Shown here in pieces: positions 1-7,334 of a stretch of DNA of 64,000 nt (position 1 is its first letter; each line of letters begins with the position of its first letter). Source of the stretch: BP-133 sp040756995. Lineage in GTDB: Bacteria; Actinomycetota; Acidimicrobiia; IMCC26256; BP-133. A model generated the notes under the pieces. The model was not told the origin of the DNA, did not search any database, and worked only from the letters and a program-made list of their open reading frames with translations. The position numbers were made by a program, and so were the translations under genes. The stretch spans positions 61,222 through 125,221 of the forward strand of contig JBFLYK010000019.1 of the NCBI GenBank assembly GCA_040756995.1. Direction: 5' to 3'.

Positions 1-1
1 C

Positions 2-157
2 ATGGTGGCCACCGTGATCAGCAGCGACATGGACGTCGTGGCGCAGTCGGCACCGAAGTCCCGGACCCGTTTCGTGGAAGTGGACCTCGACGGGGCGCTC
101 GCCGCCCGCCGTACCTACCGGGAACGCTCGGCTCAACTGCGCGACGCGCTGCAGTGA
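2..157 (+). CDS. C-terminal fragment of an unidentified protein
   Basis: The reading frame is open from the window edge and ends with TGA at 155-157, giving the last 51 residues of a protein whose start lies outside the window. The tail contains a VEVDLDGALAARRTYRE segment, which resembles the end of some carbon-nitrogen hydrolases (nitrilase superfamily), where an acidic strand is followed by an Arg-rich helix. That resemblance is weak and no catalytic residue is visible. The gene converges on the leftward monooxygenase operon, whose last stop is 17 bp away. Confidence 0.4.
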   Translation: MVATVISSDMDVVAQSAPKSRTRFVEVDLDGALAARRTYRERSAQLRDALQ

Positions 158-173
158 CAGTCCGGCGACGCTC

Positions 174-974
174 CTAATCGTCGTTGGCGTCGCCGGCGCG
201 GCCGTGCTTCCAGTAGCCGCGGATCCAGGTGTCGGACCGCGCCAGGCCCCGCGTCTCGAAGAGGTGCTTGCGGATGCGCTGCATGGCGGCCGCCTCGCCG
301 GCCGCCCACACCCTTGTGCCGGCGGGGAGCTCGGCGCCCGTCACCGCCGCCACGACTGCCTCGCCGGGGGGAGCGCCTTCCGCCAGGTCGTGCCATTCCA
401 CTTCGGCGGTGCGGTGCTTCGGCAGCTCGAGCCGGGCCTGCGGGCTCGCCACCTCGATCATCACCCGGACGGGCTTGTCCGGCGGCAGAACCTCGAGCAG
501 TTGCCCGATGGCCGGAATGGCCGACTCATCGCCCGCCAGGAGGAATCCCCGGGCCTCCGGATCGACCGGATACCCCCGTCCCGGTCCGGAGACCGCCGCT
601 TCGGCGCCCGCCTGTGCCTCGAGGGCCCAGGCGGAGACGGCGCCCCCTTCGTGGACCACGATCTCGACGTCCATCCGGTGGTTCACCGGGTCGACCCGGA
701 GGGGGGTGAGCGTCCGGATCACCGGCCGGCTCCCGTCCGGCAACAGGAATTCGTTCCCCTTCCAGGCCGGCATGACGAGCTCGCCGGCCCCGGCCGACGG
801 AACGAGGAGCCGCACGCTGGCCGCCGGCTGCTCGACCACCAGCCCCTCGAGCTCCGGCCCTGCAACGGTGACCCTCACCATCCGCGGCGTGAGCGGCGTG
901 ACCCCGGCAACGGTCACCCGCCGAAACGCCGGCGGCTCACGCCTGGTCCGAATCGCCGACCGAGTGTCGCTCAT
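174..974 (-). CDS. Siderophore-interacting protein (SIP/ViuB-type FAD flavoprotein)
   Basis: A 266-residue protein of the SIP family, FAD-dependent NAD(P)H reductases of the ferredoxin-reductase superfamily. An N-terminal FAD-binding barrel (about residues 10-125) is followed by an NAD(P)-binding half with GDESAIPAI near residue 150, and the C-terminus ends in the family signature GYWKHGR. The ATG at 974 is chosen; a GTG two codons upstream is possible. It is the last gene of the leftward operon, 34 bp after the NTF2-like gene. SIPs normally reduce ferric siderophores, but no siderophore gene is nearby. The operon's monooxygenase lacks its own flavin reductase, so a redox role with that enzyme is possible, though this is inference only. 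Confidence 0.82.
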   Translation of the reverse strand: MSDTRSAIRTRREPPAFRRVTVAGVTPLTPRMVRVTVAGPELEGLVVEQPAASVRLLVPSAGAGELVMPAWKGNEFLLPDGSRPVIRTLTPLRVDPVNHRMDVEIVVHEGGAVSAWALEAQAGAEAAVSGPGRGYPVDPEARGFLLAGDESAIPAIGQLLEVLPPDKPVRVMIEVASPQARLELPKHRTAEVEWHDLAEGAPPGEAVVAAVTGAELPAGTRVWAAGEAAAMQRIRKHLFETRGLARSDTWIRGYWKHGRAGDANDD

Positions 975-1008
975 GGGCACAGCTTCTCACCCGGGCGGTC
1001 GGGCCGGC

Positions 1009-1383
1009 TCAGCCGGGGATCTCGTAGTGCCAGACCTTAGCGATGATCTTCCAGCCGGCGGCCGTCTTGACGAACGTCAAGTCGTCGGTGAAGCGCTTCG
1101 GGAGGTAGGCGCACTCGACCCGGGCGTGGGCGGTGGTGGGGCTGGGCACGGCCAGTTCGAGGATCCGGTCGAAGCGCTCGTCCTGGCGGCTGGCCGGGGA
1201 CGGGCGGTTCTTCACCACCTCGAGATAGGCCGGCAGGTCGAGTTCGACCAGCTCGGGATCCGTCGGGCAGTACAGCCGCACCCGCTCGTGGTAGATGCGG
1301 CTCAGCTTCTCGGTGTCGCCCTCGTAGAGCCCGTCGAAGTAGTCCCGCAGCACGTCGACCAGCGCGGCGATGGGTTCGTCCAT
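1009..1383 (-). CDS. NTF2-fold protein (SnoaL/lumazine-binding-like)
   Basis: A small 124-residue protein with the pattern of the NTF2/SnoaL superfamily: an N-terminal helix with YFDGLYEGDTEKLSRIYH, then strands ending in TTAHARVECAY and a terminal strand GWKIIAKVWHYE. Members act as small hydrolases, isomerases or accessory subunits with a conical pocket, and substrate cannot be read from the sequence. It starts 8 bp after the PxpA-like gene, so it is almost certainly translated from the same mRNA. A role on the ring or ketone products of the monooxygenase operon is plausible but unproven. Confidence 0.75.
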   Translation of the reverse strand: MDEPIAALVDVLRDYFDGLYEGDTEKLSRIYHERVRLYCPTDPELVELDLPAYLEVVKNRPSPASRQDERFDRILELAVPSPTTAHARVECAYLPKRFTDDLTFVKTAAGWKIIAKVWHYEIPG

Positions 1384-1391
1384 GCGTGTTC

Positions 1392-2123
1392 TCAGTCCTC
1401 CAGCCAGGGCTTGAGGGCTTGATGGACGGCCCGGGCCAGCTCGACCGCTCCCGGGGTGTCGGAGTGGACGCAGACGCAGTCGGCTCGCATGGGGATGTCA
1501 TTGCCGTTGACCGACTTCGCCTTGCCTTCGGTGAGAACGCGGACCGCTCCGGCCGCCGCCTTCTCGGGGTCGTAGGCGACGTGCTCCCGGGTGATGATGA
1601 GCCCGCCCTGGTCGGTGTAGTCGAGGTCGGTGTAGTACTCGGCCAGGAACGGGATCCCCCGCTTCGTGTACACCTCCTCGTGGACGGTGTTGGCCATGCC
1701 CATGAGCGGTACGCCGCCAAAGGCCTCGGCGGCATCGGCGATGGCGTTGGCCACGGTCTCGTCGCGGGCCGCCACGCCGTAGAGAGCGCCGTGCGGCTTG
1801 ATGTGGTTCAGTTCCATCCCGTTGACCTCGAGGAAGCCCTTGAGCGCTCCGACCTGGTAGATGATGCAGGCCGTGAGCTCCTCGGGGTCCATCTTCATCT
1901 CCCGCCGGCCGAAGCCCTGCAGATCGGGATATGAAGGGTGGGCACCGACCTTGACACCGTGCCGCTTGGCCGACAGCACCGTCTTCTTCATGACCATGGG
2001 GTCGGAGGCGTGGAATCCGCAGGCCACGTTGGCCAGCGTGATGTAGGGCATGATCTCGTCGTCGTCGCCGCAGTGGTAGAGGCCGAACGCCTCACCCATG
2101 TCGCAGTTGATGGCCACCCGCAT
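1392..2123 (-). CDS. LamB/YcsF family protein, 5-oxoprolinase subunit A-like (PxpA-like)
   Basis: A 243-residue LamB/YcsF protein with the family N-terminus MRVAINCDMGEAFG, the motif ANVACGFHASDP near residue 37 and the HIKPHGALY motif near residue 115. PxpA is the ATPase-dependent 5-oxoproline-cleaving subunit that normally works with PxpB and PxpC (KipI/KipA homologues), and neither partner is in the window. The ATG at 2123 is preceded by a strong GAGGAGG-type ribosome site; a longer in-frame extension upstream is non-coding in character. It starts 29 bp after the Rieske gene within the monooxygenase operon, an unusual place for this family. It may hydrolyse a different cyclic amide or lactone. 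Confidence 0.85.
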   Translation of the reverse strand: MRVAINCDMGEAFGLYHCGDDDEIMPYITLANVACGFHASDPMVMKKTVLSAKRHGVKVGAHPSYPDLQGFGRREMKMDPEELTACIIYQVGALKGFLEVNGMELNHIKPHGALYGVAARDETVANAIADAAEAFGGVPLMGMANTVHEEVYTKRGIPFLAEYYTDLDYTDQGGLIITREHVAYDPEKAAAGAVRVLTEGKAKSVNGNDIPMRADCVCVHSDTPGAVELARAVHQALKPWLED

Positions 2124-2152
2124 GTCGTTCCTCCTCGGTCGTCCGGCATCGG

Positions 2153-2488
2153 TCAGGAGTGGGCGTACTTCGGCGTGTCGCCGTGGGGATCGACGTAAAC
2201 GTCGTCCCCGTCGACTTTGACGGGATAGCTGGCGATCGTGGGGTGCCGGGGATTGATTCCCTGACACGTCTGCACGTCGAACTCCCAGAGGTGCACCGGG
2301 CAGGTCAGGGTCGTGCCGTCGAGCAGACCTTCGGTCAGATCGCCCTGCTGGTGGGGACACTCGACCTGGGTGGCCCGCACCTCCCCGCCCGGCAGGTGGA
2401 CCAGGAGGATCCGCCGCCCGTCGACGTCGACGGGCAGCATGTCGCCCTCCCACAGGTCGTCGAGAGTGCAGACCTTCACGAACCCCAT
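2153..2488 (-). CDS. Rieske [2Fe-2S] ferredoxin of diiron monooxygenase (TmoC-like)
   Basis: A 111-residue soluble Rieske ferredoxin. The cluster ligands are visible as C44-P-H46 and C63-P-V-H66, one residue offset from toluene-4-monooxygenase TmoC (C45/H47/C64/H67). In that family it carries electrons from an FAD/[2Fe-2S] reductase to the diiron hydroxylase. It lies 9 bp downstream of the beta-subunit gene. In the toluene-4-monooxygenase operon the Rieske gene is third (A-B-C-D-E-F), whereas here the order is A-B-D-E-C and the reductase (F) is missing. Confidence 0.9.
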   Translation of the reverse strand: MGFVKVCTLDDLWEGDMLPVDVDGRRILLVHLPGGEVRATQVECPHQQGDLTEGLLDGTTLTCPVHLWEFDVQTCQGINPRHPTIASYPVKVDGDDVYVDPHGDTPKYAHS

Positions 2489-2497
2489 CGCCCGGCG

Positions 2498-3502
2498 TTA
2501 CTCCTTGAACCCGAGCTGGGAGCGGAACGCCCGCATCCGCTCGAGCGCCGTGGCGGTGCCCTCGGGGTTCTCGGGCAGCTCGGCGCAGAACGTGCTGACG
2601 GCCGTCTCGCCGAGCGGTACCCACGTCGCCAGCCAGCCCTCGAGGATCTCCTGATTGCCCGCCAGGAGCATCATCTCGACGAGCGCCGCAGTCCAGCGCC
2701 GGGACCGTTCGCTGTCCCGGAGCGCGGCGTCGTTGAGCAGCGCGAGGAGCGTGTCGCCGTTGCGCCGGGCGCTGACGGCCAGCTGGCGCAGCCACGCCTC
2801 GTCGATCGCCGGCTTGGCCACGACGTTGAGAGCGAGGAAGGACTCCGCCCAGTCGTAGGCCACGAGCGTCTTCTCCATGAGCTCCCGGAAGCCCTGCCAG
2901 GCCGGCAGCTCCTCCCACATCCGGCGCTCGGTCTCACCGAAGCCGGCCCCGGGATGGGCGAGCGACAGCTCCTTGGTCCGATAGGCGGTACGGGACACCC
3001 AGCGGAAGGCGTCGGCCGCCTGGAAGGCGGCGCAGTTGCCGATCGTGCTGGCCGGCGGGATGTGCACCAGGTAGGAGGACGCCATCTGGACGGTGTGCAG
3101 CAGGTACCGACCGGGTGTGTAGAGGCGGGCCAGCGTCGTGAGCCAGGCGTCGGGCAGCGTGGCGTCGTGCTCCTCGCCGGAGTACTGCTCGAGCAGCCCG
3201 TCGACGTAGGTCTCCTGCCCGTCCTGGAGGATGTTGTACGTCCGGTAGACGAGCTCGTCGGGGTCCCGGAAGCGGTTCCAGTCCTCGTGCTGCACCGGGC
3301 TGTTGTCCCGGTAGCGGGTGTACCACTCGGTCATGAAACTCTCGGGGCCGCCGACCTCCCAGGTGTTCTCGCTGCCCCGGGTGTGCCACAGGAGGTTGGT
3401 GGAGACGACCTCGTACTCGCTCGGCCGGCGCCGCTGGCCGGCCAGGTGACTCCAGGTCTTGAGCGGCCGGAGCGGCGTGGGGGCTTCGGTGGTGTCCGTC
3501 AT
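2498..3502 (-). CDS. Diiron monooxygenase hydroxylase beta subunit (TmoE-like)
   Basis: A 334-residue ferritin-fold protein, the non-catalytic beta subunit of a soluble aromatic/alkene monooxygenase hydroxylase. Length fits the family (about 300-330). Recognisable segments are the N-terminal LKTWSHLAGQRRRPSEYE, close to the TmoE signature, and helices such as WTAALVEMMLLAGN. It lacks the paired ExxH metal motifs, as expected for beta. Its ATG overlaps the effector-protein stop by 4 bp, indicating translational coupling. It should pair with the alpha and gamma subunits as an (alpha-beta-gamma)2 hydroxylase in the cytoplasm. Confidence 0.9.
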   Translation of the reverse strand: MTDTTEAPTPLRPLKTWSHLAGQRRRPSEYEVVSTNLLWHTRGSENTWEVGGPESFMTEWYTRYRDNSPVQHEDWNRFRDPDELVYRTYNILQDGQETYVDGLLEQYSGEEHDATLPDAWLTTLARLYTPGRYLLHTVQMASSYLVHIPPASTIGNCAAFQAADAFRWVSRTAYRTKELSLAHPGAGFGETERRMWEELPAWQGFRELMEKTLVAYDWAESFLALNVVAKPAIDEAWLRQLAVSARRNGDTLLALLNDAALRDSERSRRWTAALVEMMLLAGNQEILEGWLATWVPLGETAVSTFCAELPENPEGTATALERMRAFRSQLGFKE

Positions 3503-3777
3503 GCTGACCGTCCCTTGTAGAACCGGATGTGGTCACTGGCCGTCTCGATCTGACCGACGAACGACGGCATGTTGACTTCGAGCTCGGCCATGCGGAACGG
3601 CCGGCCCAGCTCAGCTTCGAGTGTCTCCCGGCGGATGATGCATTCGCCGTCGACCTCGATCCGCACGTACGAGCCGCGGTCGACGACCGTCACCTCCTTG
3701 CCGGCGTTGTCCTCGCGCACGGCGGCGGCCACGGCGTCGGCGATCTCGCCGGCCTGGATGACGGGTCCGACGCTCAT
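3499..3777 (-). CDS. Monooxygenase effector/regulatory protein (MmoB/DmpM family, TmoD-like)
   Basis: A 92-residue MmoB/DmpM-family effector. This cofactorless small protein binds the hydroxylase and gates substrate and electron access at the diiron site. Family features seen are the start VGPVIQAGEIADAVAAAVRE, the central strand pair around VTVVDRGSYVRIE, and the motif containing ELEVNMPSFVGQI near the C-terminus. It overlaps the gamma-subunit gene by 4 bp upstream and the beta gene by 4 bp downstream, so the three are tightly coupled. Confidence 0.9.
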   Translation of the reverse strand: MSVGPVIQAGEIADAVAAAVREDNAGKEVTVVDRGSYVRIEVDGECIIRRETLEAELGRPFRMAELEVNMPSFVGQIETASDHIRFYKGRSA

Positions 3778-4040
3778 GACTCCTCGCCTTCGAAGTAGAA
3801 CTCGATGGTCTCCGTCGGCAACAGCCCGGCTTCCCCGAGTTTGGCGTCGAGCGGGAACGGCTCGTCAGCCCCCATCCGCCGGGCCCTGATCGCCTTCCCG
3901 GGCTGGGGGGCGACGTGGATGCCGACGGAGTGGGCGGCGGCCGCCTCGGCCACCTGGGCCCAGGTGTTGTCGGTGTCGACCGGCACGAGCTTCAGCACGA
4001 AGTCGCCCCGGAAGTTCGACGAGATCGGAAACAGCGCCAT
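3774..4040 (-). CDS. Monooxygenase hydroxylase gamma subunit (TmoB-like)
   Basis: An 88-residue protein of the TmoB (ubiquitin-like fold) family, the small gamma subunit of toluene-type diiron hydroxylases. The start MALFPISSNFRGDFVLKLVPVD and the tail TETIEFYFE fit family members such as T4moB (about 84 residues). It begins 3 bp after the alpha-subunit stop and overlaps the effector gene by 4 bp. The presence of TmoB separates this enzyme from methane, phenol and propane monooxygenases and places it in the toluene/isoprene/alkene four-component group. Confidence 0.9.
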   Translation of the reverse strand: MALFPISSNFRGDFVLKLVPVDTDNTWAQVAEAAAAHSVGIHVAPQPGKAIRARRMGADEPFPLDAKLGEAGLLPTETIEFYFEGEES

Positions 4041-4043
4041 GGC

Positions 4044-5540
4044 CTACCCCACCTTCCGCTCGGTCGTCTTGTACTGCTCGATCCACGAGTACCCGTGGGC
4101 GTCGTCACCGCCGTCGCTGACGACGCCGAGCCCCATGTACTGCAAGACGCCCCCGAGGTCCGGGGGGTTGATCTTGCCGGCGAGGAACCGGTCCACGATC
4201 GACAGGTGGCCCTCGTAGCGTTCCGGCTCCTGCTCGAAGATCCAGCGGTCGACCTCGGAGCCGAAGTGGTACAGCCGGCCGTTGTGGACCAGCGGGAAGT
4301 CGACGAGGTGCTTGAACGGCGTGCCGACCACCGGGATGTTCGACATGTTGCAGATGATCGGCAGCGTCCCGGGGACCGTCTGCTCGCCGCGGCCGTTCTT
4401 CAGGTTGTCGATGATGACGTCCCAGCACTTACCGAAGGTGGCGTTCCAGCCCGGGTACTTCTCCTCCAACCAGTCCCGCTCGTCGGGCCCGACTCCGGCC
4501 ACGGGGTTGAACCACAGCGTCGGACGCCAGGACCACAAGCCGAGCTGCTGGCCGTGGTGGTGCTCGTCGAGGTCCCGGAGGAAGATGTCCCAGTACCACG
4601 GCTTATCGAGCCCGAGGTCCTGCAGCGAGCGGGCGAACTGGTCGATGATCCACTCCTGCATGAACTCCTTGAACGAGCCCTCGCGGTGCTCGAGCGGCAT
4701 GTAGTAGTCCATGGGCAGGCCGGTCAGGATCGTGAACAGCTTCCACGAGCGCCAGAAGGCGATGTCGATGAGACGCTGCGCCTCGTCCTTCTGCCCGGCC
4801 TCGATCATCGTCTGCAGCACGGGCGTGCCGATCTGGGCGTGGCGGGCCTCATCGGACTGGATGCTCTGGATCAGCTTGGCGAAGGTGAAGTCACCGGTGC
4901 GGGCGGCGTCGGCCGACAGCCCGATGAACTGCAGGTTGGTGTACCCGGTCTCGAAGGCGAAGTTGGCCATGATCGCCGTGGCCAGCGCGTCGCGGGTCAT
5001 GAGCATGTCGTCGAAGGCGTGGCGGGCGGCGACGATGCCCCAGTTCTCGGTGAACATGGCCTCGTGGGCCCAGTCGAAGTGGCGGTCCTTGGGGGCGTAC
5101 TCGTGGGCGAAGAACAGCTGCAGCTGGGCGTGGCGAATCTCGTCGAGCGTTCCCAGGGTCGCCATGTTGCGCATCCCCGGGAACCGCGCCCAGCGGGCGT
5201 AGCGCGATTCCTGCAAGGCGGCGTTGTATTCGACCACCGCCACCGCCGCGTAGTGGAGCTTCAGGATCGTGATCCAGCCCGGGTCGGCGTTCTTGTACAG
5301 GTCGAGCCGTTCGAGTGCCGCCTTGACGGAGTAGGCGCCGGTGTCCTTCTGGCGCTGCGTGTCGACGTACTCCCGGTAGCTGACCTTGTAGGGCTCGTCA
5401 TACCGGGACCAGGCGTCGGCGGGGATTCCCTCGCCGCCGCTGTGCCCGGGGACGAAGAGCTCGTCCTGACTCACGTAGGAGGGCGTCCACTCGGTGGTGC
5501 GGGCGAGGTCGTACCACTCGGCTCGGTCGAGCAACGGCAT
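4044..5540 (-). CDS. Diiron monooxygenase hydroxylase alpha subunit (TmoA-like, catalytic)
   Basis: A 498-residue catalytic alpha subunit, the same length as T4moA. All six diiron ligands fall at the T4moA numbers: E104, E134 and H137 (DEIRH), E197, E231 and H234 (DEARH). T201, the proton-relay threonine, and pocket residues A107, F176, F196 and F205 are also conserved. Two pocket positions that set regiospecificity in T4moA differ: V100 instead of Ile and V103 instead of Gly. The reaction is O2/NADH-dependent hydroxylation or epoxidation of a small hydrophobic substrate; the substrate cannot be read off. It lies 66 bp after the decarboxylase-fold gene and has its own GAGGAG ribosome site. 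Confidence 0.93.
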   Translation of the reverse strand: MPLLDRAEWYDLARTTEWTPSYVSQDELFVPGHSGGEGIPADAWSRYDEPYKVSYREYVDTQRQKDTGAYSVKAALERLDLYKNADPGWITILKLHYAAVAVVEYNAALQESRYARWARFPGMRNMATLGTLDEIRHAQLQLFFAHEYAPKDRHFDWAHEAMFTENWGIVAARHAFDDMLMTRDALATAIMANFAFETGYTNLQFIGLSADAARTGDFTFAKLIQSIQSDEARHAQIGTPVLQTMIEAGQKDEAQRLIDIAFWRSWKLFTILTGLPMDYYMPLEHREGSFKEFMQEWIIDQFARSLQDLGLDKPWYWDIFLRDLDEHHHGQQLGLWSWRPTLWFNPVAGVGPDERDWLEEKYPGWNATFGKCWDVIIDNLKNGRGEQTVPGTLPIICNMSNIPVVGTPFKHLVDFPLVHNGRLYHFGSEVDRWIFEQEPERYEGHLSIVDRFLAGKINPPDLGGVLQYMGLGVVSDGGDDAHGYSWIEQYKTTERKVG

Positions 5541-5606
5541 CGGCGTGTCTCCTCAGGTGGGCGCGGCGACAACAAGCGCCGTGACGGAACGGTGCAGGTC
5601 GGGTAT

Positions 5607-6317
5607 TCAGCGGCCGTGGGTGCTGCCCACCGGGCCTTCGCCCCCGGGGTAGCAGAAGGACATGTCGGCGTAGTAGATCCCGAAGGTCACGGTCAGCGGA
5701 TCGGCCGGCCGCAACTGGTAGATCGGGTGGTTGGGGTCCAGGAACTCGATCGACTCGATGTTGAGCGTCTCGGCGATGTCGGCCACGAAGGCGTATCGGC
5801 CGCTCGTGAACCCACCGCCGACCCGGGTGATGTACCGGAGCTGGCCCGTGGCCCGGACGAGGTTGCCGAGTTCGACGGTGGCGATCGTGCGGAGGACGGG
5901 CGCGCCGTCGAGGATCGTTGTCCCCACGTAACGGGAGCCGTCGATCTCGAGCGTGGTCTCCGCCGAGCCGAACACGGCCGGGACCCCGTGGGCCTCGGCG
6001 TACCGGCTCATCGGCTCCGAGCTGTTGAAGTAGTGCGTCCACCAGCGCCCGGGGACCTCGGGGGCGGCGTCGAGGTTGGCGAGGTCGGCGCCGAGGTAGG
6101 TGAGCGAGTAGCTGCCGAAGGCGTCGTCGAGGCCGTAGCTCGACGTCTGGGCCGGGTCGTCCACCCGGTACTGGTTCATGAACACCGGGCAACCCTCGGC
6201 CGGGGTGAGACCCTCGGGCACGAGCTTGGCCACGGCGTCGGGATCGGCGGGCAGCCAGACGGCGTAGAACCCGCGGGCGCCGACGATCACCTGCGGCGGA
6301 TGCAGAGACGTTCCCAT
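5607..6317 (-). CDS. Acetoacetate decarboxylase-fold protein
   Basis: A 236-residue protein of the acetoacetate decarboxylase (ADC) superfamily: FMNQYRV and GSYSLTYLGADLAN in the N-terminal half, and a barrel core with ITRVGGGFTSGRY. True ADCs use a Schiff-base lysine. No lysine stands in the expected central position and the protein has very few lysines, so decarboxylation is doubtful; a cyclase, aldolase or hydratase-like role, as in other ADC-fold enzymes, is possible. The ATG at 6317 has a G-rich ribosome site. It is the first gene of the nine-gene operon, facing the divergent GntR regulator, so it probably acts on a monooxygenase substrate or product. Confidence 0.72.
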   Translation of the reverse strand: MGTSLHPPQVIVGARGFYAVWLPADPDAVAKLVPEGLTPAEGCPVFMNQYRVDDPAQTSSYGLDDAFGSYSLTYLGADLANLDAAPEVPGRWWTHYFNSSEPMSRYAEAHGVPAVFGSAETTLEIDGSRYVGTTILDGAPVLRTIATVELGNLVRATGQLRYITRVGGGFTSGRYAFVADIAETLNIESIEFLDPNHPIYQLRPADPLTVTFGIYYADMSFCYPGGEGPVGSTHGR

Positions 6318-6435
6318 GGACCCCCCTGAGGAGAACGCTTGAATTGTCGACAGGTGCGAGTGCCGCAGGCGCCATGGCCGCAAACGGCCGCTCGGGGAGC
6401 GCCGACGCCGACAGCGAGCGAGGATCGGAGTATTT

Positions 6436-6443
6436 CGTATACG
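6436..6443. promoter_or_regulatory. Candidate GntR/FCD operator in divergent promoter region
   Basis: The 233-bp gap between the leftward operon and the rightward GntR gene contains an AT-rich island, TATTTCGTATACGGTACG, with the perfect palindrome CGTATACG at its centre. FadR-type GntR regulators often bind short GTATAC-like palindromes, so this is a good candidate for the site at which the regulator controls both directions. Only the palindrome is seen; binding is inferred. Confidence 0.45.
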
Positions 6444-6550
6444 GTACGTGCCGTCAAGCGTCGTTGTGTTGCTGCGATGGAATGGCATGCATCACACTGG
6501 AGCGGTTCGGTGGCGGGCGGCCACAGGCCGAGATCGGAGAGCCCGTACTG

Positions 6551-7234
6551 ATGCTGGAGCCCATCGGGACCGGTCGCCGCAGCCTCGCCGAGGAGGCGTA
6601 CCAGCGCATCACCGCCGCCATGCTGAGCGGGGCGATTGCCCCGGGTGCCCGCTTGGTCATGGACGCCCTGGCCGAAGAACTCGAGATCAGCCGGACTCCG
6701 GTGCGGGACGCGCTGCGGCGCCTGGAGCAGGAAGGGCTCATCGAACCGGCGGGGCGGCGCGGTTTCGTCGTGCGGCAGATCGACGCCGAAGAGATCCGTC
6801 AGACCTACGAGGCCCGGGAGGCGATCGAGGGGTACGCCGCCCGGCTGGCGGCCCGCCGGGGCGAGGTGGCGGCGGCCGAGATCCGGGCCGCCATCGCCCG
6901 GGCCGACGAGTTCGACATCGAGACGCCGCTCGGGTCGTATCTGGCCAACCGGATGGTGCACCGGGCGGTGGTGGAGGCGTCGGGCAACCGGATCCTGCTC
7001 GAGCTCTTCGACGATCTGTGGGGCCGGGGCCAGGCCCACCAGATCTACGCCGGCTGCTTCCGGGGCGACGACAGCCACGCCGCCCTGCGCCGCAAGCACC
7101 AGCCGATCGTGCGGGCCCTGAAGGCGGGGGACGCCGACGCCGCCGAGGCGGCCATGACCGCGCACCTCAAGGAAGGCCTGGCTCTCCACAATCTCGCCGC
7201 CGATCTCAGCCCGGCGGTCACGCCTTCGCAGTAG
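6551..7234 (+). CDS. GntR-family regulator with FCD ligand-binding domain
   Basis: A 227-residue FadR-subfamily GntR regulator. The N-terminal winged helix covers about residues 10-75, with the recognition segment EISRTPVRDALRRLEQEGLI, followed by an all-helical FCD domain in which NRMVHRAVVEASGN supplies a typical metal/ligand-binding Asn/His region. The ATG at 6551 is preceded by GGAGA ten bases upstream. It is divergent from the monooxygenase operon, so it probably represses that operon and responds to a carboxylate metabolite of the pathway. It ends before a small hairpin. Confidence 0.88.
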   Translation: MLEPIGTGRRSLAEEAYQRITAAMLSGAIAPGARLVMDALAEELEISRTPVRDALRRLEQEGLIEPAGRRGFVVRQIDAEEIRQTYEAREAIEGYAARLAARRGEVAAAEIRAAIARADEFDIETPLGSYLANRMVHRAVVEASGNRILLELFDDLWGRGQAHQIYAGCFRGDDSHAALRRKHQPIVRALKAGDADAAEAAMTAHLKEGLALHNLAADLSPAVTPSQ

Positions 7235-7249
7235 TGGTCGTTCACACCC

Positions 7250-7280
7250 GCGGAAAGCAGGAATAGTCACCACTTTCCGC
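7250..7280. terminator. Hairpin after the GntR gene
   Basis: GCGGAAAG (7250-7257) and CTTTCCGC (7273-7280) form an 8-bp perfect inverted repeat with a 15-nt loop, 16 bp after the GntR stop. No T-tract follows, so it may be a weak terminator or a regulatory site of the next gene. Confidence 0.35.
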
Positions 7281-7334
7281 GCCGGTGAAGACCAGGAGAG
7301 GGCCCGGCGGGAACCGGGCGGCGGGGCGCCTACC

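Noticed and set aside
3915..6329. Very long rightward open frame antisense to the monooxygenase genes
   Set aside because: It is a by-product of high GC: the opposite strand encodes recognisable subunits with all ligands, and the translated sequence is Val/Gly/Arg/Asp-rich without any domain.
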